Of a stretch of 64,000 nt of DNA, positions 1-7,752 are shown piece by piece. Position numbers and translations under genes: made by a program. A model generated the notes under the pieces. It searched no databases and was not told the DNA's origin. It saw only the letters and a list, made by a program, of their open reading frames with translations. This DNA is from Suilimivivens sp963618065 (lineage in GTDB: Bacteria > Bacillota > Clostridia > Lachnospirales > Lachnospiraceae). Positions within the stretch are counted from its first letter, which is position 1. Every line of letters begins with the position of its first letter. The stretch spans positions 1 to 64,000 of the forward strand of contig CAVERH010000008.1 in the NCBI GenBank assembly GCA_963618065.1, given 5' to 3'.

Positions 1-45
1 CTGCAGAGTTGTGCTTGACCGGAATGCAGAAATGTGAAAAATCTA

Positions 46-74
46 GTGACATATTTTTCAGAACGATATATAAT
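46..74 (+). promoter_or_regulatory. Vegetative promoter P1 upstream of CACAG repeat
   Basis: A -35 box GTGACA (46-51) and a perfect -10 box TATAAT (69-74) are separated by 17 bp, matching a sigma-A type promoter. It is the outer of two tandem promoters reading toward the CACAG array and the zinc-ribbon gene. This is a sequence match only; the start point is inferred at about 81. Confidence 0.5.
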
Positions 75-92
75 TAATTTCGAAAGAGGGGG

Positions 93-121
93 TTGACAGG
101 GATGTATCATGAGGGGATAAT
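93..121 (+). promoter_or_regulatory. Vegetative promoter P2 directly before CACAG repeat
   Basis: A perfect -35 TTGACA (93-98), a 17-bp spacer and the -10 GATAAT (116-121) form a strong sigma-A type promoter. The predicted start point falls near 128, so the first transcribed bases would be the CACAG repeat itself. The terminator hairpin at 248-305 lies in the same transcript. Confidence 0.6.
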
Positions 122-126
122 TGCTG

Positions 127-205
127 ACAGCACAGCACAGCACAGCACAGCACAGCACAGCACAGCACAGCACAGCACAGCACAGCACAGCACAGCACAG
201 CACAG
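127..205. repeat. CACAG pentanucleotide microsatellite, 15 uninterrupted copies
   Basis: Positions 131-205 are fifteen perfect head-to-tail copies of CACAG, preceded by a partial unit ACAG (127-130). The purity suggests slippage-prone DNA whose copy number may vary. It lies between a strong promoter and a strong terminator, outside any supported coding region. A minus-strand reading frame through it only produces a low-complexity Ala-Val-Leu-Cys-Cys run and is not a credible gene. Confidence 0.95.
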
Positions 206-311
206 GTAGATAATGCAGTCTGCCTGATTTTATATTGTAGTTTATTTAAGCACATAAAACCGATGGATAAAGAGTATTTTCTTTATTCATCGGTTTTATG
301 TGCTTTTTAAT
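128..311 (+). ncRNA. Candidate short repeat-containing transcript or leader
   Basis: The sequence between promoter P2 and the terminator would give an RNA of about 180 nt that begins with the CACAG array and ends in a T-run after a long hairpin. It could be a stand-alone small RNA or an attenuated leader of the zinc-ribbon gene that starts 40 bp later. I recognise no known RNA family. The call rests only on the order promoter, repeat, terminator. Confidence 0.3.
248..311 (+). terminator. Strong rho-independent terminator
   Basis: Arms of 25 bases at 248-272 and 281-305 are complementary apart from one mismatch, with an 8-base loop, followed by T5 and A's. The left arm begins AAGCACATAAAACCGATG. 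It is preceded by A-rich sequence and could also act on the other strand. It sits only 40 bp before the zinc-ribbon gene, so that gene may depend on read-through. Confidence 0.8.
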
Positions 312-350
312 GCGTGAAAAAGTATAAAAAGATTTACGGAGGATGAGGAG

Positions 351-2796
351 ATGAAGTATTGCAAGCAATGCGGAGCACAAATGAAGGATGAGGCTGTATT
401 TTGTCCTTCCTGTGGAACGAAAGCAGAGGAGACAGACAGCATCGGGGTATGGAGAAGCCTGGATGAACAGAAGAAGGGGAAGCATGCCAATCCCATTACG
501 GACAACGAGGTTGTACAGAACCTTATGAAGAAAATACCGGATAATGCGAAGGATCAGATGAAGGAGTTGTCCGGGAAAGCGAAGGAGGGGGTAAGCCAGC
601 TGGCAGAAAAGGCCCGGGAATATGGTGGAAAGCTTACGGAAAAGGCAGAGGATTTCACACAGAATGTATCACAGACCGTACGAGATATTCCAAGACCGGA
701 TATTTCGGGGCGGGATGACAACACAGAAACAATCCGGACTCCACATAAAGCAAACAGGAAGCTGTTAATATCCGTACTTGTGATCCTGGTGCTTGTGATT
801 GGTATTGGAGGGATTTATTACCTGAGCAGATTTACACTGGTAGGAGTATGGAAGGTAGTGGATACAGAAGAGGCAGATCTGTCGGATATCGATTTGACGG
901 ATCCACAGGACATTCTGGAAAAGACCCTGCTGACATTGGGGAGTGGAACACGGATTGTATTCACGAAGGAGGGAGACCTCTTCGCAACCGCATCCCTTGG
1001 AGGCGTTACGATCGGTCCCGGTACAATGGAGTATTCCAAGAACGGGAACGACCAATTCACAATTCATGCATCCATATTTAATTCCGGCATTGTCCGAAGG
1101 AGAAAGTGCCTTTGTCCTTACATGGAGAGATGACGTTGAAGTAGATCTTGACCTGACACTCTTTACTTCTCTGGTTGGAGATGACGGTAACATGAGTCAT
1201 ATCGGCGAAGGAATTACAACAGACGATGCACAGGATTATCTGGTTAGTGATAATTCCTCCGGCTGCGAGGTGATTTATGGAAGCGCAGCCTATGGTCAGG
1301 GACCGTTGAAGGCTTATGTATGTAATTATACACAGGTACAGAGACACTTACCGTTTGCCTCATGGAGAGATCTGGATATTCATCTTTATATTTATCAGCC
1401 GGATGGACAGGTGGCAGAATTCCGTCCCGATGAGAATGCCGGTGGAGTGGTATGGGAAGCTGCCGCAGTCCGGAACGGAAGCATATCCGCATACAACCGC
1501 TTCTATGACAATATAGAAGGAAAGTCCTGGTGGCAGGAGGAAAAAGGAGATTTCGTTCTGTCGAAGGAAGATAAGGCGATCTTCATGGGGATTGCATATA
1601 GAATGGCGGGAGATGGCAAATGGTCTCCGGAGGAATTAATTGAGAAATGTAAGAATGAACAATATGACCGTAATATCTGCAGCCTCGACAATATGATGAC
1701 TTATATATTTCAATTCAGTGGAGATATCTGGACTTTAGATGATTTGCCATATGAAGAGAATGAAGAGGGAAGTTATAGAAAATATCTTATGAGGGGAGCG
1801 TTTGACAAAGCGAAACGGATATGCGGGGAATTGTTTTATTATGATTTAAAACCGGAGGACTTTATGTTGGATTATCCGGGAGAATTCGGCGAATGCATAA
1901 TAGAATATAATGAATCATATAACGAATTAATATATTCGGAGGCTGACGAAGGAGAAGCTGATTCAGTTGACATTGTGTCTGTAAAATATGATCCGGAACA
2001 GGATAATTATATGGTTTTGGTTAATTTATATTTGTGGGGCTCAGGGAGTGCATGGCAGGAAGAGTATATGTCGAGTTGGGGAATATGGAAGAACTATTGT
2101 ACCCAGAGTACTGTCTTCCGTGTGGAGCCAACCACGGATAATTCCTTTGGATATCGTATTCTGTCCATAGAAACACATGAGCAGTCGGAAAGAGCCTTTA
2201 GTGATTTTTTTGAAGATAAAATTACGATACCAGATTTAGGTGAAAATGTGACATGTTCGGAATATTTTGAAAGTTCTGACTATAGGACGTCTTACGTTAT
2301 AGCAGATATTGATAATGATTACCAGAATGAACTGGTACTTTTGAGTGATGATGGTATGGGTAAATTGTTCTGTGCATTGGATATTACACCGGATGGAAGC
2401 ACACAGGTAGTGGATTTAGAGTCCTATATTTATTTGCCCCTGATCGGACGCATCAGTAATGTGGATAGAGAAATATGGATATCGGGTTCAGATGGTTCTC
2501 ATATGAACAGAGAACAGCAGGAACTCTGCAAATTTGTAGGGGATGAAGTGGTTGACCAGATCAGTTTGGAAACATGGTACAATAATCCGGAGGATCGTTA
2601 TAATGAGCTTTCTTATTTTACATATAATGATCAGAAGATCACGATGGAGCAGTACGAAGCGATTTACAATAAATTTTATGAACATAGAGATGAGGAGGGA
2701 TATGACGATACATGGGATTCATTCTGGGGTCTGGCAGAGGAAGAAACTTATGGATGGAAACCGAAATATACTTTTGACGAGTGGCGTGGCTTTTAA
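351..2796 (+). pseudogene. Zinc-ribbon membrane protein, frameshifted
   Basis: ATG 351 follows a clear GGAGG-type site (GGAGGATGAGGAG). The first part (351-1133) has a zinc ribbon with Cys-x2-Cys pairs (YCKQCG, FCPSCG), an amphipathic Lys/Glu-rich linker, one membrane segment near residues 140-158, and a start of a GVWK-type beta domain known from many Lachnospiraceae zinc-ribbon proteins. That frame ends in an unrelated tail. The next frame continues in register from about 1087 (ALSEGESAFVLTWR) to 2796 with no start site of its own, so a single-base indel near 1083-1095 best explains both. The second part has a beta-rich segment weakly like YfaP/DUF2135 and a VCBS-like IADIDNDYQNELVLL motif. 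An alternative is a deletion that fused two genes, or a sequencing error. Function unknown. Confidence 0.6.
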
Positions 2797-2838
2797 TTGC
2801 TAAGTGTTAGAAAAATTAAATGATTATGAAACCGCTAA

Positions 2839-2898
2839 GCCATCATCCGGAACGAAGATTGCCTGAACACAGGGGTGATCTTCGGGCGGGTGGTGGCT
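2839..2898 (-). pseudogene. Decayed copy of the apbE 3' end
   Basis: These 60 bases match, at roughly four-fifths identity by eye, the 3' end of apbE at about 3863-3923 in the same orientation. The reverse strand encodes PCVQAIFVPDDG, against PDVQVIFVLDDG in the intact ApbE. No start or further ApbE sequence is seen. The rest of the 420-bp gap (2797-3216) holds a promoter and AT-rich sequence but no other gene. The two copies flank the broken Rpn gene, which suggests a duplication or recombination scar. Confidence 0.7.
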
Positions 2899-3007
2899 TA
2901 TATTTATCAGCTGATCTGTACAATCCGGCAGTTTATGAATGGGCAGGGCTGAACTGTTGCTATTTATGATGCAATTTATGATATTCATCATTTTTATGAA
3001 GTCATGA

Positions 3008-3036
3008 TTGACATACAATATTCCGTATGCTATATT
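3008..3036 (+). promoter_or_regulatory. Sigma-A type promoter before the broken Rpn gene
   Basis: TTGACA (3008-3013), a 17-bp spacer and TATATT (3031-3036) give a near-consensus promoter. The only gene downstream on this strand is the Rpn remnant at 3217, leaving a leader of about 170 nt. Confidence 0.55.
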
Positions 3037-3216
3037 CTCTATAAAGCATATATTTCAAATGTTCGAATCTGAATCTATTATTTTATTTATTCTATTTATG
3101 AAAACAGAGGTTTTCTGAAATCCATGCTTTTAAATCACACCAAAACAATTGCAAAAGCAGGAGGGAGGAAAGCAGTGGTGACGTTTCTTTTCTGACTGCA
3201 CAAAGGAGGAAGAGAA

Positions 3217-3799
3217 ATGGGAGAAGTAACGAGAGAAACAAAGGTACAGAGGAATTATAAGGACACGGTAAGCCGGATGTTGTTTCGGAAGCCGGAGAAT
3301 GCACTGTCCCTATACAATGCATTGAATGGGACAGATTATACTGATGCATCACAGATCACATTTAACATGTTGGATAATGCGATCTATATGGGAATGCAGA
3401 ATGATATTTCATTTCTTATATATGTCTTTGGAGCAGGCTGTGGAAGAAGCGATCGAATACTGTATCCGGCATAACATATTGAAAGAATTTTTATCGAAGC
3501 AGAAAGCAGAGGTAATTAAGATGAGCATTTTTGAATATGACGAGGAACGTGAAATGAAACTGATCCGTAGAGATGAACGGGAAATCGGAGAGCGGATTGG
3601 AGCAGAAAGAGAGCGCCAGAACACAGAAAAAGAGCGTAAGAATGCACAAAAAGAGCGCGAAAATACGATTGAATCCATTGTTTTATTTGGTAGAAAATTA
3701 GGTGGAAGTAAGGAACAGGTCAGGAAAGAATTACAGGAAAGATGTTCGTTAAAGGAAGAAGAGGCAGAAGAAAAACTGGAATTATATTGGAAAGAATAA
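3217..3799 (+). pseudogene. Rpn-family (PD-(D/E)XK) nuclease/transposase, internal deletion
   Basis: ATG 3217 follows an excellent site (AAAGGAGGAAGAG). The first 68 or so residues (MGEVTRETKVQRNYKDTVSR onward, to MQNDISF) match the N-terminus of Rpn recombination-promoting nuclease/putative transposases common in Lachnospiraceae. The frame then shifts, and from about 3427 another frame gives the family's C-terminus: an EAIEYCIRHNILKEFL-like helix, KAEVIKMSIFEYDEE, and a Glu/Arg/Lys-rich charged repeat tail. The middle, about 150 residues in intact relatives and including the nuclease core, is missing. The element is therefore dead. Family assignment rests on memory of these conserved ends, not on a search. 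Confidence 0.75.
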
Positions 3800-3839
3800 T
3801 TAATTACTGGTTAATTTTAGTGAGCATTAGGACTTGGGG

Positions 3840-4844
3840 TTAGTAATTGTAAGAAACAATCGAGCCATCATCCAGAACGAAGATTACCTGAACATCGGGA
3901 TAATTTTCGAGCAGGGTGGTGGCTTTCTCATAGCCAAGGATGAAACATAACGTAGATAGGGCATCGCCGGTAACGGAGTCATCACTTAAAATGGTTACCT
4001 GGGACAGACCGCTGTTTACCGGATAGCCATTTTCGGTAGAAAGAATATGATGATAGAGAACGCCGTTCACCTCAAAATAGCGTTCGTAATTTCCGGAAGA
4101 AACCACGCTGCGGTCTGAATCCTCAACCGTAAGCAGGGCAGTACCGGTATCAGAAAAGGGCTTCTGGATTCCCACATGGAACGGAGAACCGTCGGGCTTT
4201 TCTCCAATGGCAAGGATGTTGCCGCCAAGGCTGATGATCGCACTTTTCACTCCTTCACCTGACAGGTATTCCTTCATACGGTCAGCAATATAGCCCTTGG
4301 CAATGAAACCGAGATCAAGTGCCATTCCTTCTTCCTCCAGCTTTACCTGTTGATCCTTTATGGAAATCTTATGGTAATCGACATGTGTTAAAGCCTCGGA
4401 AAGAACATCATCCGAAGGGATAGCAGGATCGGTTGTTTCATGGAAATCCCAGAGGGATGACACTGCGCCGATGGAAGGGTCAATGGCTCCATCGGAGAGG
4501 GATGCATAATCACATGCCGTCTGTAATAAGGTAATCGTATCGGAATCTACGGTAATGTACTCACCGGGGTGGGCGTTGATCCGGGAAATGTCACTTGTCA
4601 GAATGCTCTTGCTGTATAGATTTTCATAGTGTTCAGCCAGAGACATGCAGCCCTCTAACAGCTCATTTCCACGATCTTCATTCTCTGCATCGTAGATGGT
4701 AACGGAAATGAAGGTATCAAAATAAAAGCCGGTTGCGGATACCTGTACAGGCAGTTGTCTACAGCCGGTCATTCCGAGAAGGAGTGTGCCGGATAAAAGG
4801 AGGGCAATATAGAGTTTTAATCTTTTTTGTTTGTATCGGAACAT
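3840..4844 (-). CDS. apbE: FAD:protein FMN transferase (ApbE), lipoprotein
   Basis: About 334 residues, normal for ApbE. It transfers FMN from FAD onto Thr/Ser of target flavoproteins outside the membrane. A signal sequence with lipobox LLGMTGC (Cys near residue 28) indicates a lipid-anchored extracytoplasmic enzyme. Family motifs are visible: an N-terminal FDTFISVTIYD segment, DPSIGAVSSLWDF, DLGFIAKGYIAD, ISLGGNILAIG and, near the C-terminus, VTGDALSTLCFILG with the metal-binding Asp. I chose ATG 4844; a TTG at 4859 is possible, and neither has a clear ribosome site. No Rnf or Nqr subunit or other FMN-accepting protein is recognisable in this window, so its target is elsewhere. It is divergent from the GH25-like gene, whose promoter overlaps its 5' end. 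A decayed copy of its 3' end lies at 2839-2898. Confidence 0.9.
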   Translation of the reverse strand: MFRYKQKRLKLYIALLLSGTLLLGMTGCRQLPVQVSATGFYFDTFISVTIYDAENEDRGNELLEGCMSLAEHYENLYSKSILTSDISRINAHPGEYITVDSDTITLLQTACDYASLSDGAIDPSIGAVSSLWDFHETTDPAIPSDDVLSEALTHVDYHKISIKDQQVKLEEEGMALDLGFIAKGYIADRMKEYLSGEGVKSAIISLGGNILAIGEKPDGSPFHVGIQKPFSDTGTALLTVEDSDRSVVSSGNYERYFEVNGVLYHHILSTENGYPVNSGLSQVTILSDDSVTGDALSTLCFILGYEKATTLLENYPDVQVIFVLDDGSIVSYNY

Positions 4845-4860
4845 GAATCTATGGTACAAT
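4831..4860 (+). promoter_or_regulatory. Promoter of the GH25-like gene, inside apbE 5' end
   Basis: TTGTAT (4831-4836), an 18-bp spacer and TACAAT (4855-4860) with the extended element TGG immediately before it. It overlaps the start region of the divergent apbE gene, so the two genes may interfere transcriptionally. Confidence 0.5.
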
Positions 4861-4929
4861 GTGCGAAAGAGAAAATCAAGAAAAGAAAATTACCTGTGCG
4901 GATAAGAAACACTAAAAAGAAGGTTGTGT

Positions 4930-6000
4930 ATGAAATACTCCAATTATGATGATGACGATAACGACGGAGGCTTAAGCCTTCCTGTGATTTATACGATTAT
5001 TGCCATGGCAGGGATTGTGCTCATCGTGATTCTTGTTGTGGTTTCCCAGAATACACGCAGCAATCGGAAAACGGCTGCAAAGGTTACCCCGACACCCGTT
5101 GTCGAGGCAGTGGATTTAAGTGACGGAGAAAATGGAGAAATGGGAGAGAACACAGGACTGCGTTCCGAAGATCTGGACTTCTGGAATATGTATGGAGGCC
5201 GGAATGCAGGTGAAGTGATAGAAGAATCTCCGTCTCCTTCTCCCTCCCCGTCCGAAGAACCGTCCCCCTCGCCGACACCGACGGAGGATCCTGCCTATGA
5301 GGATGTACAGAAGAATTCCATAGATTTTACAAAAATTAAAATTGTAAATGATCAGATGGGATATTATCCGGCTGGTGAGAAAACCTCCAAGCTCGGTGTG
5401 GAATTATCCAAGAATAACGGAAAGGTAGACTTTGACTGGCTGAAACGAAACGGCATTGATTTCGTGATGTTAAAGGTCGGTGGAAGAGGCTATGAAAGTG
5501 GTGTGATTTCACTGGATGAACAGTTTACGGATTATATGGAAGCAGCGAAGAAGGCGGATCTGGATATCGGCGTTACGTTTTATTCCCAGGCGGTGAGTGT
5601 GACAGAGGCTGTCGATGAAGCCAACTTTGTGATTAATCAGTTGCAGTCCTATACGATCCGTTATCCGGTGGCACTTGTCATGGAAGAAATTACGAATGAT
5701 ACCGCAAGAACCGACACACTTTCCGTAGATCAGAGAAGCCGGATTGCGGAAGCCTTTCTGCAGACGATCCGATATGACGGCTATCATGCGATTCTGTATG
5801 GAAATGAGCAATGGCTGCTACAAAAGATCCGGCCGGATGGATTACTCACGGATTATGATGTGATGCTGAATGATACGGCTCAGCTTCCGGAATATCCGTA
5901 TGAGTTTAAAATGTGGCGGTATGCCACGGATATTTCTCTTGCCGGGATTGAAAACGGAGGGGCGTATATCATCAGCTTTGTGGATTATTCCATGAAGTAG
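4930..6000 (+). CDS. Membrane-anchored GH25-like protein, catalytic positions altered
   Basis: 356 residues. ATG 4930 is preferred over the in-frame TTG 4924 because AGAAGG ends directly before the TTG. Order: an Asp-rich N-terminus, one membrane segment (about residues 17-39), a Pro/Ser/Glu linker (SPSPSPSPSEEPSPSPTPTE), then a C-terminal domain with the GH25 lysozyme pattern (GVELSKNNGKVDFDWLKRNG, FVMLKVGGRGY, later YPVALVMEEI and FKMWRYA). In active GH25 enzymes the first motif reads GxDxS and the second carries D-x-E. Here the first Asp is Glu158 and the D-x-E Asp is Val250, leaving only Glu252. The protein may bind but not cut peptidoglycan. It lies outside the membrane by topology. Name from domain pattern only. 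Confidence 0.75.
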   Translation: MKYSNYDDDDNDGGLSLPVIYTIIAMAGIVLIVILVVVSQNTRSNRKTAAKVTPTPVVEAVDLSDGENGEMGENTGLRSEDLDFWNMYGGRNAGEVIEESPSPSPSPSEEPSPSPTPTEDPAYEDVQKNSIDFTKIKIVNDQMGYYPAGEKTSKLGVELSKNNGKVDFDWLKRNGIDFVMLKVGGRGYESGVISLDEQFTDYMEAAKKADLDIGVTFYSQAVSVTEAVDEANFVINQLQSYTIRYPVALVMEEITNDTARTDTLSVDQRSRIAEAFLQTIRYDGYHAILYGNEQWLLQKIRPDGLLTDYDVMLNDTAQLPEYPYEFKMWRYATDISLAGIENGGAYIISFVDYSMK

Positions 6001-6001
6001 G

Positions 6002-6799
6002 TCAGGGACGATAGTCCAGAATTTTACGTGAAACAGAAATTTCAGAATAAATATCGGCGTAGGCAGAAGGAGACAGATTCTCAATATAATTGGGAGTGAA
6101 ATTCCTGCTTACGCCATTTTTAATTAAAATGTCAATGGCTTTGTTATAGGCAATGGCAGCCTCGGTATCACTCTGATAGGTACCAATGGTGAAGTTGCCG
6201 TTTAAATGGATGATGGCAGCATAACGGATGCCCGTTTTTGTATTACGGACACGGACACCATGATAGCGGTTGAGAATCTCAATATTTTCGTAGCGGAAAT
6301 CGTAGGGATCTCCGTTGATGAAACGATAGTCACGGTTTTCTACCGCATAGTTTTTAATGCCGTAGCGGTTCGCAATATTGACCTGCATGCCGTAGTCTGC
6401 AACGAAAAAGTGACGGCCCCGTTGCATGATTTTGTGGGAGGAATAATAAAACAGATCATCCCGGTCGAAACGTAAAATGGTATGCGGAGAAAGATAATAT
6501 TCAAAATATTTCGGCCGGAGATAAATGGGGTTTGCAAAGTAAAGGCCGTTGTCACGGAAATTGAGAAGAATTACCCATTTTTCAAAGGGAATCACCGAAT
6601 CGGCTTCGGAATAGGACATAAGGCTCAGGGATACATCGGACAGGAGCGTCCGAGCCAATAAATATGCGGAATGAGCCTCATCCTTCGAAGCATAGCTTCC
6701 AAGACTGATATGTTTATTCTGAAAGGTAAGCGAAGAGCGGTACATTACAGTACCGTTTTTTTGCGTGATTTCATAAACACCGGGGAGCTTTGCCGACAT
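6002..6799 (-). CDS. AP2-like/degenerate HNH-type DNA-binding protein
   Basis: 265 residues with no signal or membrane segment. Residues about 6-50 (GVYEITQKNGTVMYRSSLTF, ISLGSYASKDEAHSAY) and about 175-220 (YHGVRVRNTKTGIRYAAIIH, FTIGTYQSDTEAAIAYNKA) both resemble the AP2 DNA-binding fold found in homing endonucleases. Between them, DYRFINGDPYDFRYENIEIL aligns with the HNH_3 signature (vDHinGdxlDNRxeNLr), but the key His is replaced by Phe and the upstream lH pair is absent. I infer a DNA-binding protein descended from a homing endonuclease that has lost cutting activity. It ends 1 bp from the stop of the convergent GH25-like gene, with no terminator between them. Function unknown. Confidence 0.6.
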   Translation of the reverse strand: MSAKLPGVYEITQKNGTVMYRSSLTFQNKHISLGSYASKDEAHSAYLLARTLLSDVSLSLMSYSEADSVIPFEKWVILLNFRDNGLYFANPIYLRPKYFEYYLSPHTILRFDRDDLFYYSSHKIMQRGRHFFVADYGMQVNIANRYGIKNYAVENRDYRFINGDPYDFRYENIEILNRYHGVRVRNTKTGIRYAAIIHLNGNFTIGTYQSDTEAAIAYNKAIDILIKNGVSRNFTPNYIENLSPSAYADIYSEISVSRKILDYRP

Positions 6800-6829
6800 G
6801 GGGATTCCTTTCTTCTAAGTATTTTTTTC

Positions 6830-6838
6830 AGTATAGCA
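6830..6838 (-). promoter_or_regulatory. Extended -10 promoter of the AP2/HNH-like gene
   Basis: On the minus strand TGCTATACT gives an extended -10, about 30 nt before ATG 6799, with only a weak -35 (TACAGA-like) 17 bp upstream. A purine-rich ribosome site AGAAAGGA follows at proper distance. Confidence 0.4.
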
Positions 6839-6967
6839 TAACTTGTAGAAAATCTGTAGAAATTATGAACGAAATTACCTGCAAATGAAATATTTTGTAA
6901 TTATTTAGTACAGGTCGAAGCATTTACTGCTGAGACCGTAAGAATATGATTCAGGAATGAATTTTAC

Positions 6968-7009
6968 ATTGTAACTGTGAAAGTATTGAACAGTTACAAT
7001 ATTTTTCTT
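6968..7009 (+). terminator. Hairpin with T-run in the 6800-7077 gap
   Basis: Perfect 11-bp arms ATTGTAACTGT (6968-6978) and ACAGTTACAAT (6990-7000) flank an 11-base loop and are followed by ATTTTTCTT. It looks like a weak AT-rich terminator, or an operator, lying 70 bp before the SleB-like gene. Nothing else is recognisable in this gap apart from the promoter of the leftward gene. Confidence 0.4.
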
Positions 7010-7077
7010 AAATTAGTAATAATTAGAAATATTTTGGACAAGTGCTGTATAGAATATTAGGAGAAAGGAAAAAGGTG

Positions 7078-7638
7078 ATGTGTAAAAAGTGGATTATTTA
7101 TCTGGCAGCGTATGTTTCCCTGCTGTTTTGTTTTATTAAAGTATTTGCTTATGATGTTCTTGAAAAGGATACGATGGTCCGGCAACAGAGCCTGGTGGCG
7201 TCCGGACAGCGTGTGGTAGATTATAAAGTACTGGAAAAAGAGACTTGTATGGATTTGTCGGATGCGGATTACCAGTGTCTTCTGCGGATTGTACAGGCAG
7301 AGGCCGGGTGTGAAGATCTGGAGGGCAAGATGCTGGTTGCCGGAGTGGTATTAAACCGTGTTGCGGACGAGCATTTCCCGAACAGCGTAACCGAGGTTGT
7401 GATGCAGAAGGAGGGAGAAACCTATCAGTTTTCACCGGTCGCAAACGGAACCTACCAGAAGGTAAAGGTATCCGAAGAAACCAAAGAAGCCGTAGACCGT
7501 GTCCTTAACGGAGAAGACCTCACGGAGGGAGCGCTTTATTTTGCATCGAGGCAGTATGCCGCAGGAGATAAAATGGAGTGGTTTGACAATCATTTAGACC
7601 GGCTGTTTGAACATGGAGGGCATGAATTCTTCCGCTGA
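7078..7638 (+). CDS. SleB-type cell wall hydrolase
   Basis: 186 residues from ATG 7078, chosen over GTG 7042 because AAAGG lies 6-8 bases before it. An N-terminal hydrophobic signal/anchor (IIYLAAYVSLLFCFIKVFA) is followed by about 40 residues of linker and a hydrolase_2/SleB domain: LLRIVQAEAGCEDLEGKMLV, GVVLNRV, ALYFASRQ. The Glu in QAEAG is the likely catalytic acid. Family members are lytic transglycosylases acting on peptidoglycan, often the cortex of spores, but others act on vegetative walls. No spore-specific promoter is evident, so its timing is unknown. It lacks a peptidoglycan-binding domain, unlike SleB itself. Confidence 0.85.
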   Translation: MCKKWIIYLAAYVSLLFCFIKVFAYDVLEKDTMVRQQSLVASGQRVVDYKVLEKETCMDLSDADYQCLLRIVQAEAGCEDLEGKMLVAGVVLNRVADEHFPNSVTEVVMQKEGETYQFSPVANGTYQKVKVSEETKEAVDRVLNGEDLTEGALYFASRQYAAGDKMEWFDNHLDRLFEHGGHEFFR

Positions 7639-7683
7639 GTAACTACTTAATATAAAATCATCATGGAAAATCAGGAGAAAAAA

Positions 7684-7712
7684 TTGATTCACCTGTATTT
7701 TTATGATACAAT
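7684..7712 (+). promoter_or_regulatory. thrC promoter
   Basis: TTGATT (7684-7689), a 17-bp spacer and TACAAT (7707-7712). The start point is predicted near 7719, about 34 nt before the thrC ATG, so there is no room for a long riboswitch leader. Confidence 0.6.
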
Positions 7713-7752
7713 AACCTAAAATTTACTAACGATTCAAAGGAGCTTGAGGGAC

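Noticed and set aside
58..255. Minus-strand frame through the CACAG repeat
   Set aside because: Its protein is a low-complexity Cys/Val/Leu repeat, it lacks a ribosome site, and any pentanucleotide repeat reads open in some frames.
943..2796. Independent gene starting at ATG 943
   Set aside because: The first 45 residues overlap a better frame and look random, with no ribosome site. The real sequence resumes near 1087, so it is treated as the second part of a frameshifted gene.
2824..3018. Small minus-strand gene
   Set aside because: Only its end resembles ApbE; the rest is AT-rich and there is no ribosome site. It is a remnant of apbE.
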